Shown here: positions 1 through 12,100 of the stretch, in pieces
Position numbering within the stretch: the first letter of the stretch is position 1
Layout: every line of letters begins with the position of its first letter
Source: Anisus vortex
Lineage: Eukaryota; Mollusca; Gastropoda; Planorbidae
Assembly: GCA_949126835.1 (NCBI GenBank)
Contig: OX421495.1
Location: 28,521,721 to 28,585,720 of the forward strand
Reading direction: 5' to 3'
Length of the DNA: 64,000 bases
Position numbers and translations under genes: made by a program
Notes under the pieces: model-generated
Seen by the model: only the letters and a program-made list of their open reading frames with translations
The model's database searches: none
Told to the model about the DNA's origin: nothing

Positions 1-1592
1 GCCTTAAATTGTTCCAGCTTAGTGAAATTCTTTTCATTGTATAAATATTGTCTCAGTAGAAGAAGTCTTTTTCTTTTTCCTATTTTGTAAATTCAGGAAC
101 AAAAATTCCTTTAAAGAAACACGAATCTCAATACAATAGCAGATAAATAAAATGGATATCATTACAGAAGTTATAATGAATGAAGAATAAAAACACACTT
201 TATAGAAGAGTCAAAATCTCAATATAAATCACCAAATATTGCTCATTACACAACTAACTCAACTCAACAACACTCATATTTTTATCAAACTTAATGGAGA
301 GTTAGAAGTTATAGGCATGACCCCAAAAAGAAGAAGTTTCCAAAAGAACAATTTCTTTTGTAAACTATTTGTTTTTGGTAAACAACTAGAATTTTAAAAA
401 AAATCTGGGATGTTATAAAAGGAAAAAGGATAACCTTGAGTAGTTTAAGGTCTAACCTGAGTCTAGTGATAGTAGGTCAAATTCTGGTTTCTTCCAGACA
501 GTAGAGAAAGGTTAATAAAAGGGAGATAATACTGCTGCTAGTCTGTACAAATTGAATATTTGTAAAGTAAGTCAAGATTTAAAAGATATATATGTGGTGA
601 AACATAATTTGAAGTCATGAAAGAAGAGTTTATAAGAATGAAGAAACATTACTGTTGGTAGACTGTCAACAGAAGGGGTGTGGTAGAAGCTGTTTTAGAG
701 TTTAAATAGAGACACTGCCAAACTAATTAACTTGAGGCTGGAATGCACCTCTATGTCCACCATGTACAATCAGTCCCCCTAATATTGCACTTTGATACTA
801 ATTTGAATGAAATAACACAGTGATGTTAGCATAACTTAATGATAAGCTGTGGTAGGTGTCAGTTTTAGGTTGATTGTTGAGTTGAGAGCGTGTCAATGAA
901 GTTTTCAGTTTAAGATAAGAATTCATACAGTTTAATAGTAAAAAGTATGTGCAGTCAGATATAGAACTTTCATTACAGTATTTTTTTATAAAATGTTTTG
1001 TATACTTTAAAAAACCTTGGATCTGAATTTGTTATTATGAAAGTTTCACAAAGAATGTAAATAATTCATCTGAACATCATCACAAAAGTTCAAATAATAC
1101 ACTTATTGAACATAATAATATTTATGTGTAACAATACACTTTAGAACAGGTGGGCAACCTTTTGTTAATGGTGTGCCAAAGTATGATTTCTAATTCATTC
1201 AACGTGCCAACATCCCTAAAAGTCAACCCACTCTTTTCTTGCCATAAAGAACATATTAATATTTACTTGTAACAATTCCCATGAAAACAAATTCAGCATA
1301 TAAATGTTTCTGTTAGTTACCCATTGGTCAATATAGTTTATTTTTCTAATTTCTAATGTTCAAATTCAATAGCATATTTTATGGTATATTTTTATGTTAG
1401 TGGAAAAACGTCATTTAAACTTTTTGAAGATCAAATATAAATATATAAACACATAAAGTATTTTAGTAAGTCTGTTTATATTTTAAGTGTTAAGGTTTAT
1501 GTATTTATTGTAAAAACTACATCACTTATTTTGTATCACATTTACCTGTAATATTTGTAGTAACAAAAATTAATTCTTGTTTTTGAATCTAG
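1..1592. other. UGP2 intron, 5' part of window
   Basis: I see no coding exon here; the UGP2 exon preceding 1593 must lie outside the window. The interval is AT-rich. Around 1147-1250 there is a truncated copy of a short hAT-like MITE: it shares the blocks GGCAACCTTTT, GTGTGCCAAAG and TTTCTAATTCATTCA with the two MITEs at 50515-50948. Its right end is missing. The interval ends with a splice acceptor whose AG is at 1591-1592. Confidence 0.6.
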
Positions 1593-2922
1593 GTATAAAT
1601 GTACCACGTAGTCGATTCCTTCCAGTAAAAACCACTTCAGATCTGCTAATAGTGATGAGCAACTTGTATGCTTTGAGGACAGGATCTTTAGAAATGTCTC
1701 CAAAGAGATCTTTTCCTAGTGTGCCACTAGTTAAACTTGGTCATCAATTCTCTAAGGTTTGTCAATTCTTGTTTTTTACATTTGGTATAAGTTGAAAAAA
1801 AAACAAAAAAAAATGATGAAAACCGGGTAATAGGATAAATGCAATAATGATTACCTATGTTTTTTGGTTACCTATAAGTTCTAAGTTTTTTCCTTTTTAA
1901 TTTTGGTTTAAATTCAAATGATACATTGTATATGTTTCACATCAATTGATAAAATATTTATATTCTACTTTTAGGTTAAGGACTTTTTAAATCGCTTTGC
2001 AAGTATTCCAGATCTCTTAGAACTTGATCATCTGACTGTTGCAGGTGATGTAAACTTTGGCAAAAATGTTAGTTTAAGGGTAAGTCAAGAGTTAAATTCA
2101 AGAAATTTCTAATAATTTTCATTCAATTGGTTATGGTTATATACATTATTTACCACTGGACAAAACTAGTTTTTATTACATGTCTCAACAAATTCAACAA
2201 GACAAAACTAGTTTTTATTACATGTCTCAACAAATTCAACAAGACAAAACTAGTTTTTATTACATGTCTCAACAAATTCAACAAGACAAAACTAGTTTTT
2301 ATTACATGTCTCAACAAATTCAACAAGACAAAACTAGTTTTTATTACATGTCTCAACAAATTCAACAAGACAAAACTAGTTTTTATTACATGTCTCAACA
2401 AATTCAACAAGACAAAACTAGTTTTTATTACATGTCTCAACAAATTCAACAAGACAAAACTAGTTTTTATTACATGTCTCAACAAATTCAACAAGACAAA
2501 ACTAGTTTTTATTACATGTCTCAACAAATTCAACAAGACAAAACTAGTTTTTATTACATGTCTCAACAAATTCAACAAGACAAAACTAGTTTTTATTACA
2601 TGTCTCAACAAATTCAACAAGACAAAACTAGTTTTTATTACATGTCTCAACAAATTCAACAAGACAAAACTAGTTTTTATTACATGTCTCAACAAATTCA
2701 ACAAGACAAAACTAGTTTTTATTACATGTCTCAACAAATTCAACAAGACAAAACTAGTTTTTATTACATGTCTCAACAAATTCAACAGTTTTTTATCTTT
2801 CTTTTTTCCTTCAGGGTACTGTAATTATAATTGCCAACCATGGAGAAAAAATCGACATACCAATGGGCTCCATCTTGGAAAATAAAATTGTTTCTGGCAA
2901 TCTCAGGATTTTGGATCATTAA
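1593..2922 (+). CDS. UGP2: UDP-glucose pyrophosphorylase (UTP-glucose-1-phosphate uridylyltransferase), C-terminal exons
   Basis: The last three coding exons are 1593-1756, 1975-2079 and 2815-2922 (stop TAA at 2920-2922). They join in phase to 125 residues. The peptide is nearly co-linear with animal UGP2: it contains [15 protein letters not shown], then [19 protein letters not shown], and ends SGNLRILDH. The enzyme is cytosolic and makes UDP-glucose from UTP and glucose-1-phosphate, for glycogen and glycan synthesis. This part covers the end of the catalytic domain and the C-terminal left-handed beta-helix used for oligomer contacts. Donors are GTTTGT (1757) and GTAAGT (2080); acceptors are TCTAG, TTTTAG and CCTTCAG. 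The first exon begins in phase 1, so about three quarters of the protein is encoded outside the window. The final intron is mostly a minisatellite (2159-2788). No disruption is visible. Confidence 0.95.
2159..2788 (+). repeat. 42-bp minisatellite filling the last UGP2 intron
   Basis: Fifteen head-to-tail copies of a 42-bp unit (beginning GACAAAACTAGTTTTTATTA) run with almost no variation. The array takes up about 630 of the 735 bases of the intron and stops about 26 bases before the acceptor at 2813-2814. Because 42 is a multiple of three and the unit lacks stops in several frames, long open frames of over 200 codons appear on both strands. They are artefacts: intron retention would hit a stop (TAA) shortly after the donor. 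Confidence 0.97.
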
Positions 2923-3765
2923 CAGCAGTTTGTATTAACTGCATCAAGTTGTTAACACTATTAGTGAAACAAGGGAGTTCCTTGGCTTCTCACTCATTCA
3001 GATGGATCAACAAACGGATTGTTTACTCAACTATTATTTAACCAATACAGGCTGCATTCAAGTGTTTTCTGTAGGACTTCACTATGTCAGAAATGTTTCA
3101 TTTAGTCCTCAAATGTTTTGTACAAATATTTTCCACTTGTGTATAGAGTTTTCTGGTGACCAAAACTTTAATTAGGATTTTTAGAAAAGTAGAATAATTT
3201 TGTCCAACTTACATTAGACACAATGAATATTATAGAGTATAGAGCATACATAAGACACACTTTCTTCTAAATTCTACATGTCTGTCTGTATTTAGCAATG
3301 TGTAAGTACACATATTTTGTGACTACATGAATAAAACTATATAATACATATATACAAGTATTTATGTTATCTAAAGGAGACACATTATGTTTATATTTTA
3401 ACACAATTCTGTCTGTAAGCTCTCTCTCTATTAAGTAGATTTAGTTAAATAGTATCCAGATTGTATTCTTTTATATTGATGAGGTCATTTAACTGATTAT
3501 CACTTTCCTTTTCTATTTAGTTTGGGGAGGGGGCATATTATTAGAAGACAATTGTTTTAATTACAGGTATATTATAATCTGTCATGAACACTGCATTAGA
3601 ACAGATTCAGCATATTTTGAGTGCAGCCATATTTACATTTCTATGTTGTACATTTGCATAGTTTTATTTTGCTGTGGGATACTACTAGGATACTACTAGG
3701 ATACTTGATTTTCTTTTTTCTTTTATAATCCTACAGATAATAAAAACTGTAAATTTATTTCAAAC
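2923..3765 (+). terminator. UGP2 3' UTR and candidate poly(A) sites
   Basis: The non-coding sequence after the UGP2 stop contains AATAAA hexamers at 3330-3335 and 3739-3744. Either could be the functional polyadenylation signal; I cannot tell which from sequence alone. A further AATAAA at about 4111 is also possible. Confidence 0.5.
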
Positions 3766-5912
3766 TGTGATTCATTATTTTGTAATACTATTCTATAGAG
3801 TGACAAAAAGTTGTAAGCACATTGGGTTACAATTCTAGTGTCTGTCATATTTAGCTCTTATCTTATACATTACATGACGCTTCTTCTATAGAGAAGATTA
3901 TAGGGTCTATTTTAAACAAAGACTACAGTGTTAAGTAGGCTTAGTTTCTTTTCATACTTTTTGAAGCTTGCCAACAATGTAAAAACTGCATGCACCATAA
4001 TCAGATTATTTCAGGGACAACAAATGATGCAATGAAGGAATCAATTCATTATATATATACTGTATATCAAAGCCTTCCTATTAACATAAAGGCTTATATT
4101 TCATGTCAGACAATAAAGCATATTTTAATAAAATGGACATTTGATTTGTTCCAAATTCATGTTACTCTATACTCTATTGAATGCAAACCATAAAAAAACA
4201 ATAAAAAAAGGAATTTCAAAACTGTAAAGTTTAATGTAAATATCACATTAAGCATTCATCACCTGAACATAAATATCATAGAATATATAATACACACAAT
4301 TGCTTGCTTAAATATTCTATATAAGTGGAATCATGTTGACACAGTTTGTTTCATTCATCCAAAAGTCATTTTGATTCAGTTACCATAGAGAAATTTATTT
4401 TGTGCTGATTTATAACCTATCTACTCATTAGTAATATTTCCTAATTATTATAAAATACATTTAATTTAGAAATAATTAATACTTTAGTACTCAGTATTAA
4501 AAAAAATGTATAATGCAACATCAGCAGAACATTTTTCAAAACCCATTGTCAGGTTTAAAGACATGGAAAATATATTGCAAGATATGCATGCCATTGGTCA
4601 GAAGAGGATAAATCAATTATTTTTTAAATGAACAAACACACACACCCACCTTGAGTGCTTCTGACATGCTGAAACTTGAAGCACAGAAAGACATTTTTTA
4701 CTGTCCACTGCCTTTAATTGATTAATGAAAAGAAAATCATTTTTAGCAAGATATAGAATAGAAATATTGAAGACGAAAACCTACCAAAAAGAAAAAGTAA
4801 ATAGCCTATTAATATTGTCGAGTCTACAAATATTTAAGATGAAAACCTACCAAAAAGTAAATAGCCTATTAATATTGTCGAGTCATAATGTATTCTGATT
4901 AGCCAAAGAAAATGTACCACAGTTTCTTCCTTTTTCATTTGCATATTAATGCTTGTTATTTTACAAAAATATTTTATTCTAATTGAAATCTAATCCTACC
5001 AACCTCAAACTTTCATCATTACAGAATTTTCACAACTCCACTAACAGAACCAGATAGTTCATTTTTACTCCACCAGAACAAGTCAGGTTTTTTCCTAACT
5101 CAAGTAGCGATATTGACAGCCAGGTAGCTAAAAATATCAATAGCTATATTGAAGACAAGCCTGTATTAGAACAAGGGTGTGCAAAAGGCAGCACGTGGGC
5201 CACAACATAACCTACCAAGCCTTCTACTGTAATTCCCACAAAGCTTATAATGGTTTAATTCACATTATTTATTTTGTCAATAAAGTTTCAGGACAATTGT
5301 CCCATCTAGTTGTAGTTGGCTCAATAGCCAAAAATTGTGTACATCCCTTTATTAAAACTTTAACACTTAAATAATAAAAAAAAATTAACATTTGAAAATG
5401 ATCCAACTCTCTTCTATCCGAGAAAAGCCAGTTTTCAGATGTCAAACATTTGAAGAGATGAAAATAAATCAAGGACCGCAGTGAACTGTTACAAATTTAA
5501 CACTTTTATTCAATGGGCTGGGTCAAGGCTTGGAATTTCTGAAGCATTTATTGAAAATGTTTAGAAGTATTTTATTTAATGAATGATGAATGACATGGAA
5601 ACGACATTCTCATTAGAAAATATATTAAAGAGCTGCTCTTATATTATTAACTTCAACTTAAAAAATTGAAATTTATAGTGAATTACCTAAATAAGTTATT
5701 CAGTTGGACAGCACTGCTATTCTATTCTCTAAGCAATGTTAAAAATCTTCCTTTGATTGAAAAGAATCTAAAAATGTATTTAATTTTTATGTATATTTAA
5801 TACCGTCTGATGGGGTCTAAGCCACGAACTATAAATTTCCAGTCCTCTAGCTTGTGCTAATTTTTCCATCTTTATATTTGTTAGGCGTTGCCCGTGGAAA
5901 AAAAATACATTT
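3766..5912. other. Intergenic, AT-rich, minor repeats
   Basis: No gene is seen. 3853-3912 resembles the extreme 3' tail of the LINE family found at 40187 and 63245. 4765-4885 is a local tandem duplication sharing the block AAATAGCCTATTAATATTG. From about 5172, the sequence GGGTGTGCAAAAGGCAGCAC resembles one end of a hAT-like MITE, but I cannot define its other end. From 5870 to 5912 there is part of the tRNA-like dispersed repeat that the hAT element at 5921 has split. Confidence 0.45.
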
Positions 5913-5920
5913 GCCTATAG

Positions 5921-7573
5921 CAGTGATGGCAAACATTTTTGAGGCCGCATGCCCAAAGTGCAATACAACACCAAATTATTTCTTTCAACGTGCCAACACG
6001 ACAATTAAAACAAAATACTGAGATTTTACTTTAGAAAAAACAAACAGCTCATACAGTTGTCCGAACTAATTAACAACTTTTAGTGAATGAAAAAAAATAA
6101 ATTACAATTGCTATTGTGTGCATGCTGATAATTTTTCCTGATAATTTTAATTTTTATAAGCCTTGGCTTATACTTATACTTTGTAACTTTAAGAGCGACG
6201 CATGCAGTACTGTTTCTGGTATCATATTTGATATAATTTAAAGTTGAAAACTGCTGCTCACAAGCATAAGAGGACCCAAACAAAGTAAATTTCCTGATGA
6301 CTTGTAAGATTGTCGTTAAATGTTATAGAATTTTGTAAATGCATTTTTACTTTTGGAAAATATTTTAGCTACCCACTTTGTAGGTCTCTTTCAAACACCT
6401 GCAGTTTTCTTTCATATGTTCTAATATCACAAAATATCATCTACTGTTGTTCCTGAATCTTGCAGTTGTTTATTCAGTTCATTGAAATCTGCTATAAAAT
6501 CTGTAAAAAATCATGAGGTTGGTAAGCCAGACCATATCAGTGAGCTGTGGATAATCCTGCCCCTTTTGAATCATAAACAGTCTAATTTCATACAAGCATG
6601 CTACACATCTCTCCAATACTCGTCCTGTGCTCAGCCACCTGCCATTATTGTACATGAGTAAAGTATTATACTGTGCCTTGACCTCATCGGGAATTGCGTG
6701 AAACTGTCGATAGTAAAGAGCATGGGCCATGATGTAATTGACCATCTTTGAGGATAGCATTTTCTTGCTGCTATCCCTGGCACAAAGAGATTCTTGGAGC
6801 ATAATAAAGTGAAACTGAACGACTGTGTGTTTTGCTTCTTTGACAAAGAACTGTATGAAACCTGGTCCCCCACCATGTATGGTGCCCCGTCACTAGTAAC
6901 TGAAACAACTTTTTCTAGTGTTATATCGTGTGCCAAAAACGATTCAATAACACCATTGTGGATATATTTCCTTTGTGTTTTTTCAGGCAAAGATAACAAT
7001 TTCGCCAGCTCTTCTCTCATAATGTCCCCAACTGCGTAACGCAAAATTACAACAAGTCTTGCACGATTATTTACATATGTGCTTTCACCCAAGCACATGG
7101 AGTAGCAGGCAGACTTTTTTAAGTCAGTAGTGATCTGCTAACTAACATCACTTGCCATGCGAGAGACTCAATCTTTAAAAGTATTTCTGCTAAGTGGTAT
7201 CTCAGAGATGCGTTGCAAAAAATTTTATCTTTGTTTGGAAAATCATTAAAAAGGGAATTACTACCAGCCAACATGGCCGTTTTCAGAAAATTTCCATTAG
7301 AGAGGGGCTTACCATGTATTGCTATGCAGAGTGACATTTGAAAGCTTGCATCTGTCAGATGGTTTGTTTGAGAAAGATATTTACAAAAACTAGTAACTGG
7401 GTGAGATATTGCCTCAATTTCTCTTCAAGAAACTCTTTCCATTCATCGTGGATGCCATCCCTTAGCGGTGTGGCCATAACTAAAAAGTTCCATTTTTGGT
7501 AAATACTTGCGTGCCCACAGAAATGGCTCCGCGTGCCAGCTGAGGCGCGCGTGCCATAGGTTCGCCATCGCTG
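5921..7573 (-). mobile_element. hAT transposon with intact ends and perfect 8-bp target duplication
   Basis: The element runs from CAGTGATGGCAAAC to GTTCGCCATCGCTG, which are imperfect terminal inverted repeats. It is flanked on both sides by GCCTATAG (5913-5920 and 7574-7581), the 8-bp duplication typical of hAT insertion. It is 1,653 bp long and carries a degenerate transposase on the minus strand (separate entry). The GTGCC-rich subterminal blocks match those of short MITEs elsewhere in the window. It inserted into an older tRNA-like dispersed repeat, parts of which are found on both sides (5870-5912 and 7582-7930). Confidence 0.93.
6479..7337 (-). pseudogene. Degenerate hAT transposase (ZBED5/SCAND3-like group)
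   Basis: Read from high to low coordinate, the minus strand gives three overlapping pieces in different frames: 7337-7119 (with HGKPLSNGNFLKTAML), 7098-6800 (with YVNNRARLVVILRYAVGD, then LEKVVSVTSDGAPYMVG) and 6802-6479 (with QESLCARDS, YYRQFHAIPDEVKAQYN, NGRWLSTGRVLERC). These are the ordered landmarks of hAT transposases related to domesticated ZBED5/SCAND3-type proteins: the TSDGAPxMVG block, the histidine-rich middle and the RWLSxGxVL block. Frameshifts and stops break the frame, and the N-terminal BED finger and C-terminal dimerisation region are not visible, so it cannot encode an active enzyme. Confidence 0.88.
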
Positions 7574-7581
7574 GCCTATAG

Positions 7582-7930
7582 CTACAGATGAGAATTGAAC
7601 AATTGTCTGTCACATGTCTAAAATATAATTATTAGGTTTAACTTGCTGAAAACATTTTAGGAAAGCTTTAAGTCCTAAAATTCTTTACAATCTTTAAAAA
7701 AAAAAAGTATTATTAATGGAAATGTTTAAAAAAGTAGAAAAAGCAGCCATCAGTGGGAAATCGAACCCAGGTTACCTGCTTGGCAGTCGGATACACTAAC
7801 CACTCAGCCAGAGAGGACACCCTCAGAAGGCGAGATCGCAAAAGTAAAATATGAGACAATAAGATCACGTGTCTTCAAATTAACCAATGGGAGTCATATA
7901 ACAAACACACAGGCTACTTTATATATATAT
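7582..7930 (-). mobile_element. tRNA-like dispersed repeat (SINE-type), split by the hAT element
   Basis: Minus-strand 7818-7745 reads like a tRNA head: a box A-like TGGCTGAGTGGTTAGTGTA and a box B-like GGTTCGATTTCC at a suitable spacing. Upstream, from about 7925, it carries CTATATATATATAAAGTAG, then CCCATTGGTTAATTTG and CATATTTTACTTTTGCG. The same ordered blocks occur at 56646-56800 and 22388-22650, so this is a dispersed family and not a single tRNA gene. Its distal part (ATTCTCATCTGTAG and GGGCAACGCC) continues on the other side of the hAT insertion. Confidence 0.72.
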
Positions 7931-9013
7931 AGATGGTCATGGTCCAGCTCTTCCTGCTTCTTTTCATTGGAGGTTTCATTTGAATGCCTAACTACTGATG
8001 TTGGAAGGCAGTGTTTATCAAAAGTATCTTTCTCTTCTTCCAGGTCTCATCTTTCACAGAAAGTTAGCAGATTTTGATTTCAGTAATCCTTACAAAAACA
8101 CATTTCAGTGACACACTACTCTTTATATTTTCTGTTATAAGATGCTTGTCTTCCTAAAATTGTGTAATGCTAGTCTGCTAGGTTCATTTCTTACAACACA
8201 ATGCTGTAAAGCACAACATAGAGCCATGACTTTTACTGGTTGTAAACTTGTCACTTCTAGAATGTCCATTGTGTTGAAGTAAGGAGAATGTAACCATGTT
8301 ATAAAATAGTTGCTGAGTGTTTTCAAAAGTAATCACAAGAATAAATTTGGGGATGAAATATCCCAAGCTTAAATATTTTCTCTGTATGTGACCAAAATAA
8401 GCACTAGTTGTTCAAAATTAATAATTGCTTTTTGCTTAAATGCTTTAACATCTTTGAGTAGTTTTTTTTACTATAATTACAATCCTCATTGTTTCATCAA
8501 TTGAGAAAATGTATTAGAATATAAGTTCACATCTCATCTAATTTTTATGTGGAATTTTGTATGAAATCAATGAATAAATGAAAAAACAATACAAAAAGTG
8601 ACAATAACAGTTCAGATTAAGCAGAATGAAAAAAAAAGGAATTCTCTAAATGAACTTTTCTTTGTTAAGCTAATAAAGTGTTAGATTCCTTTATAAGTTG
8701 AAATATTGAACTCATTCCCCACTTTCTTGCTGTGAAGCAGCATTCACAGCTTTCCTTGGCCATTGTGTGGTCAGCACAACGCCCATCCACATTTACTTTG
8801 CCCTAACTAATGTCAGGTTTCAGTATAGCGCAAATGACCACAGAAAACTTACATTAAGGTGTGCACTGATAAATAATGAATTATTGGACAGATCAACACT
8901 CAACTTAATTTAGAAAAGGTAATATTGCACATGACTTGACAAAGATAATTTAAATGTCATTTTTCAAAGCACTTTTGGTTTGTAATACTAAATATCTGGG
9001 TAGAAGAAATACA
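7931..9013. other. Gap downstream of VPS54
   Basis: No gene is seen. 8743-8828 is a minus-strand fragment of a SINE also present at 34255-34445 and 57185-57335; shared blocks on the minus strand are CTGACATTAGTTAGGGCAAA and GTTGTGCTGACCACAC. The rest is AT-rich unique sequence, probably including the last part of the VPS54 3' UTR. Confidence 0.5.
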
Positions 9014-9019
9014 TTTATT
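9014..9019 (-). terminator. Candidate VPS54 poly(A) signal
   Basis: A minus-strand AATAAA lies about 150 bases past the VPS54 stop codon (stop at 9173-9171). It is the nearest canonical hexamer downstream. Confidence 0.45.
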
Positions 9020-9170
9020 AGCACTGCCATATAGTGCCATATAGTGTCTGTGGTAATAAATGTCCTAACCCTATGATACAACAGAGTCCATTCCTGACAG
9101 CTCCATGTCTTTAGAGAATATGTACTTCTGATTGCTAATATTGGCATGTCACATTGTGATGCTAAACCTG

Positions 9171-12100
9171 TCACCGGACATCCCACACTGTGCTGGTACT
9201 TGTGACAAGGTTTTCTAGCCCCTTCAGAGTGTTGAAACTTCCAGAGTAGAAGACCAAGTCAGATATCACAAGCCTGGTCCAAATAACACAACAGTTAATG
9301 AAAACAATGAAACAGAAAATATTGGCACTATGAAAGAAATGCTGATTAAACATTGTAAGCATGTTATGTCATAATTAACTTGGATTTAACTAATACAAAA
9401 GTGTTAATTTATGACAATTAAAATACACTTTATTACTTAACCCCAGTGTTTAGGTTTTGTATAAGTAGGTACTGGTACTATAAGAATTCTTTTCAATTTC
9501 AAAAATAAAATTTATAAATGTCATTTCAATAATGTAAAAAAACAACTTAATTATTAATGGGTATGTTCTAATTGAGTGTAAAAAACAAAGTAAAAAAAAA
9601 ATAGAATTAGAATACTGAAATTAAAATCTCCAGTTCCCAGTGAACAAAATAGAAAAGTACAGTCAATGAAATATTTCATAGGACTATCTAGTAGGAGTAG
9701 TTCTTTGGTTTTTTTTAGCTTCATTTTGTTCATTTGAAAATATTATTAATTGCCATTAACAGCACAATATAAATATGTAATTTGTTGTTTGTTTAAACCT
9801 AATTAATAAAAATGCCTTTATTTAAACCTAATTAGTGAGTATATAAACCAGATTCATTTAAAATCTCATTTAAGTTAACCTCAAAAACTATAGTTTCACC
9901 TGTCCAAACAAAATGTGTTAACTTACCCACATTGTGGTCCCCCATCATTAGTGACTTTCAACATAGACAAACGTTTCCCTAACAAGCACATGAAAGACTG
10001 ATTCATTCTTTCAAATAGTTGCTGCAATGTTTACAAAACCAATATTATTTACTTATAACTGTTCATTGTTTATGCTAGAACTAGAAGTGAATTATTTAAT
10101 TTCAAAATGAATCTATCTCAAGATAAGTGCAGATTCAACACTTAAAGACTAACTGAAACTATTTTAATTTTAATGTGTATTTAGTATCAGAATGCAAATA
10201 AAATCATTTATAAAAATTATTAAACATAACTTTTAAGTAATTAGTTCAATGTTAGTTCTACACAATATGACCTAAGGCTTATAACCAGTTACTTCTGCCC
10301 TACGTGTTTTGCCTACAATTTGCAGCGATATTTGTAATATACCCCTGTAACTGTGGTGTTGTGACATCAAGAAACTCATTCAATAGGAACAGAAGTTATC
10401 TTTTAGGAGTTCAAAATGAATATGATTTAAAGAAAACTACTTACTCTAATCTGTGGCAAGGGCAATATCCCAACTAAGGCTTCATGAAGTTTAGCCAATT
10501 GTTTGCATATAATTCTAAAACATTGAGAAGGCATTGGTGCTTTTACTTCATACTGGAAATGGAAATAAAATGAATATCATTAGTATAAAAGAAGAAACAA
10601 CACATCACTTATTAAAAACATATTATTTAAACTGTTCGTTCTCCTTCATAGCTCTAATGCTGATAAATATCTTAAGAAAATGTAGAAGAAAAGAAAACCT
10701 TAGATAACTGGCTCTCAGTCATGTTTTCAGAAATATTGATCAATTTGAGGTTTATTTCTTCAATATGGTCATCATAGTCCTGAATAAACAAACAAATGTT
10801 AAGATGGACTATTCTGCTATTCATTGACAAACGTCAGAAAAAGACATTATTAAAACTACCAGTACCTTAGTAATTTTCTTGAAATTTTTTAGCATGCTGC
10901 TATTTTTAGCAGGAAGAGTTTGTTCAAAATGTTCTTTGACTTGGGGAACAAAGTAAACAACCAGCTGCAGACATCTTGAGGCAAGTGCTGGGAAATAATC
11001 ACATTTTTAAATAGATTAAGAAAGTGAATAACCAAGTTCAAATTTGTTCTTTCATCTAGATATTTAAAAGTGTCTTAATTATCACATTAATATATCAAAC
11101 ATGCCTACCCCCACTAATCAAAATGAGGAACACTCAATGTAAAAATGAGGAACACAGGACCTAAATGAAGAACACGGGACATAAATGAGGAACACAGGAC
11201 CTAAATGAAGAACACGGGACCTAAATGAGGAACACAGGAACTAAATGAGGAACACAGGACCTAAATGAGGAACACAGGACCTAAATGAGGAACACAGGAC
11301 CTAAATGAGGAACACAGGACCTAAATGAGGAACATAGGACCTAAAAGAGGAACAAAAGCACAAAGGAAGCTTTTCAACGCCAACATAAACACAAAATATA
11401 TATATTATTAAAATACAAATGAAAGTTACAGTTATAATTTTTAGGGTCAGATTTTCTTATTGTCTTTAAAAATATAGTGAGGGGTCATTTTTACTTATTT
11501 CCAATCCTTATGTATATAGGCCTAAAATGGTATGCAGAAATTATTTTTTTATTTCCTTCTTTATACAAGATTGCTGAAATTCCATCAGGTACAGAAGTTT
11601 TTTTTTGTTTAAATACCACTTTTCCTTTTAGAAAGTCATGTTAGATAAACAATCAGCTTGATATTTTCATATGCAAGAATTGAGATAAATCTAGACAATA
11701 TAAAATAAAATAAAATTTAAGTACCCAAGTTTTTAGTAGAAATTGTCTTAAGTCCAACCAATTGTCTTGCCCCAGCTCCAATAAGTAATTGACAAGTTCG
11801 AGAATTAAACATCTGAAATATTTTTAAAACAAAGATTTACTCACATTTTTTTTGTATTCTTACATTACTCACCCATAATGAATATCGACTTAAAATATTT
11901 TAGATATAAAAAGTAATAGGTAATAAAAATACAACATCCATTAAGTAATATTTAAATTTTACTTTTAATAAATCTATTAGTCTAGTAAGAAGATCTGGGG
12001 TAGCTGAAGGAATGTCAACAACACACTGGCAGTATTCCACCATCATTTTCACCAACATTAGCACAGTGCTGGAACAAATGAAACATAGTTAGTCAGTTCA

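Noticed and set aside
2127..2885. Long open frames on both strands over the UGP2 intron minisatellite
   Set aside because: They come from a stop-free 42-bp unit. The region is bounded by good splice sites and retention would meet a stop soon after the donor.
5177..5374. 65-codon plus-strand frame near 5200
   Set aside because: Probably part of a MITE-like repeat; no splice signals, no recognisable domain.
7741..7818. Functional tRNA gene
   Set aside because: The tRNA-like head is embedded in a repeat with the same flanks elsewhere, and the anticodon arm does not form a convincing standard stem, so I annotate it as a SINE-type repeat.
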